Below are positions 5,133 through 6,205 of a DNA stretch of 6,205 bases, piece by piece; the stretch's first letter is position 1; each line of letters opens with the position of its first letter. The notes under the pieces are model-generated. The model had not been told where the DNA came from and ran no database searches. It worked only from the letters and a program-made list of their open reading frames with translations. Source of the DNA: Bacteroidota bacterium. Its GTDB lineage: Bacteria > Bacteroidota > Bacteroidia > Chitinophagales > Saprospiraceae. The stretch is from assembly GCA_008501835.1 (NCBI GenBank), contig QQUB01000963.1, positions 1 through 6,205 of the forward strand. The letters run 5' to 3'. Both the position numbers and the translations under genes were made by a program.

Positions 5133-5140
5133 CAAAAATA
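5133..5140 (-). promoter_or_regulatory. Perfect -7 box of the VOC gene
   Basis: On the - strand this is TATTTTTG, an exact TAnnTTTG box. A TTTTTG run lies about 15 bases upstream, somewhat closer than the usual -33 spacing. The start of transcription would fall near 5126, about 25 bases before the ATG at 5102, which supports that start codon. Confidence 0.5.
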
Positions 5141-5188
5141 AACCCACAGGTTCTACAAAAATTGGAAATTTGCGACATTATAAAAACA

Positions 5189-5226
5189 AAAAAACGGTAC
5201 CGGAAATGAATCCGATACCGTTTTTT
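5189..5226 (-). terminator. Strong intrinsic terminator after nqrF
   Basis: A 16-bp stem (5189-5204 with 5211-5226) has a 6-nt loop and one mismatch, which becomes a G-U wobble in - strand RNA. AAAACGGTA on one side faces TACCGTTTT on the other. On the - strand it is followed by a T-rich tract (TTTGTTTTTATAA). It lies 18 bases beyond the nqrF stop codon and marks the end of that transcript. Confidence 0.9.
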
Positions 5227-5244
5227 ATCTGATTGACTACTGGC

Positions 5245-6205
5245 TTATCCAAAGTCGTCAAATGCAATATTCTCATCTGGAACACCCAGCTCGTCGAGCT
5301 TCTGCATAATGGAGTTCGCCATTGCTGGAGGTCCACAGTAGTAGTATTCTACTTCTTCCGGCTCAGGGTGGTTCTTCAGATACTCATCATACAATACCTG
5401 CATAATGTATCCCTGGAATCCATCACCTTCCGCATCAATATTTTCCTTCACTTTCCAATTATCTTCCGGCAGTGGGTTATCCAGTGCGATGTGGAATTTG
5501 AAATTTGGAAATTCTTTTTCAATTTTTCTGAAGTCATCGATGTAGAACAACTCTCTTTTTGTTCTACCTCCGTACCAGTAAGATACCTTTCTGTCGGTAG
5601 TCTTCAATGTATGGAAAATATGGAACAGGTGAGAACGCAAAGGAGCCATACCTGCACCACCACCGATGTAAACCATTTCTTTTTTGGATTCTTCTTTGAT
5701 GAAGAATTCACCAAATGGTCCTGAGATGGTCACTTTATCACCAGGTTTTTTTGAAAAAACGTAGGAAGAACAAATTCCCGGATTCACATTCATCCAGTCA
5801 TTTTTTGCTCTGTCCCATGGTGGAGTGGCAATACGAATATTCAACATGATGATATTACCTTCCGCAGGGTGGTTAGCCATAGAATATGCACGGAAAATAG
5901 TTTCCGGGTTCTTCATTTTCAACGGCCAAAGATTAAACTTATCCCACTCAGCTTTAAACTCATCAGGAGCTTTACCCATTCGTGGGTGAGAAGTAATATC
6001 CATATCTTTATAATCCACCTCAGTGGCTGGAACGTCGATCTGAATGTATCCACATGCTTTAAAGTCAAGCGTTTCACCTTCCGGCAACTTCACTACAAAC
6101 TCCTTGATAAAGGTAGCAACGTTGTAATTGGAAACAACCTCACACTCACACTTCTTGATTCCGAAGATCTCTTCAGGAATACGCACCTTCATATCTTCAC
6201 GAACC
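5245..6205 (-). CDS. nqrF: Na+-translocating NADH:quinone reductase subunit F, C-terminal part (N-terminus outside window)
   Basis: NqrF is the electron-entry subunit of the membrane-bound Na+-pumping NADH dehydrogenase. It oxidises NADH at a FAD and passes electrons to its 2Fe-2S centre and on to the other Nqr subunits. The frame stays open to the window edge (VRED precedes the Met at 6192), so that Met is internal. The visible 319 residues begin at the end of the 2Fe-2S domain (KVRIPEEIFG) and cover the ferredoxin-reductase-like part. Counting from the Met at 6192, these are NVATFIKEFVVKLPEG (24-39), the FAD motif FRAYSMANHPAEG (100-112), GPFGEFF (158-164), the NADH-binding glycine-rich loop YIGGGAGMAPLRSHLF (175-190), YYYCGPPAM (283-291) and the end FDDFG. 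The N-terminal membrane helix and Fe-S cysteines are not in the window. A strong terminator follows, fitting nqrF as the last gene of an nqrA-F operon. Confidence 0.97.
   Translation of the reverse strand, partial: VREDMKVRIPEEIFGIKKCECEVVSNYNVATFIKEFVVKLPEGETLDFKACGYIQIDVPATEVDYKDMDITSHPRMGKAPDEFKAEWDKFNLWPLKMKNPETIFRAYSMANHPAEGNIIMLNIRIATPPWDRAKNDWMNVNPGICSSYVFSKKPGDKVTISGPFGEFFIKEESKKEMVYIGGGAGMAPLRSHLFHIFHTLKTTDRKVSYWYGGRTKRELFYIDDFRKIEKEFPNFKFHIALDNPLPEDNWKVKENIDAEGDGFQGYIMQVLYDEYLKNHPEPEEVEYYYCGPPAMANSIMQKLDELGVPDENIAFDDFG

Noticed and set aside
5233..5724. Long + strand ORF (163 residues) opposite nqrF
   Set aside because: It is the antisense shadow of the highly conserved nqrF coding frame and has no family resemblance.
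1..6205. A hidden multi-gene defence, phage, CRISPR or secretion system
   Set aside because: No arrays, integrase, transposase, methylase or secretion genes are visible. The genes are independently transcribed housekeeping or regulatory genes, and Uma2 alone is not evidence of a defence system.

Overview
The window looks like chromosomal DNA of a Bacteroidota bacterium (Cytophagia/Saprospiria-like, moderately low GC). This rests on four things: promoter candidates of the TAnnTTTG type, start codons with A-rich leaders and no clear Shine-Dalgarno, a CWC plus DUF5522 cysteine-rich protein and a DUF6597-type AraC regulator (both typical of the phylum), and an Nqr sodium pump gene beside a short LpxD paralogue. 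No species can be named from the sequence alone.

Left part, + strand (1-2538): the 3' end of DNA polymerase I (polA), a hexapeptide-repeat acyltransferase of the LpxD family, and a Uma2-family (DUF820) PD-(D/E)XK nuclease-like protein. The genes are separated by 150-200 bp spacers, so each probably has its own promoter.

Middle (2539-2780): a gene-free stretch holding several GC-rich hairpins. It is flanked by an exact 9-bp direct repeat (TGACATGAC). The left copy overlaps the Uma2 stop codon, and the right copy directly abuts a hairpin that looks like the original terminator. The simplest reading is a roughly 200-bp MITE/REP-like element inserted between stop codon and terminator; this is the most notable observation here.

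Right part, - strand (2781-6205): read right to left, the genes are the C-terminal three quarters of NqrF (NADH-oxidising subunit of the Na+-pumping NADH:quinone reductase, cut by the window edge) with a strong terminator, a small VOC/glyoxalase-fold protein with its own promoter and terminator, an AraC-type regulator with a promoter candidate almost at its start codon, a small secreted or membrane protein of unknown function, and the 12-cysteine CWC-DUF5522 protein.

Most genes are housekeeping or generic: replication, lipid A acylation, respiration and small regulators. No phage, CRISPR, tRNA, rRNA or toxin-antitoxin system is evident, and I see no convincing new multi-gene system. The items worth a second look are the putative inserted repeat element, the divergent LpxD paralogue, the cysteine-rich two-domain protein with its unknown membrane neighbour, and the phased TTGCG repeats before lpxD.
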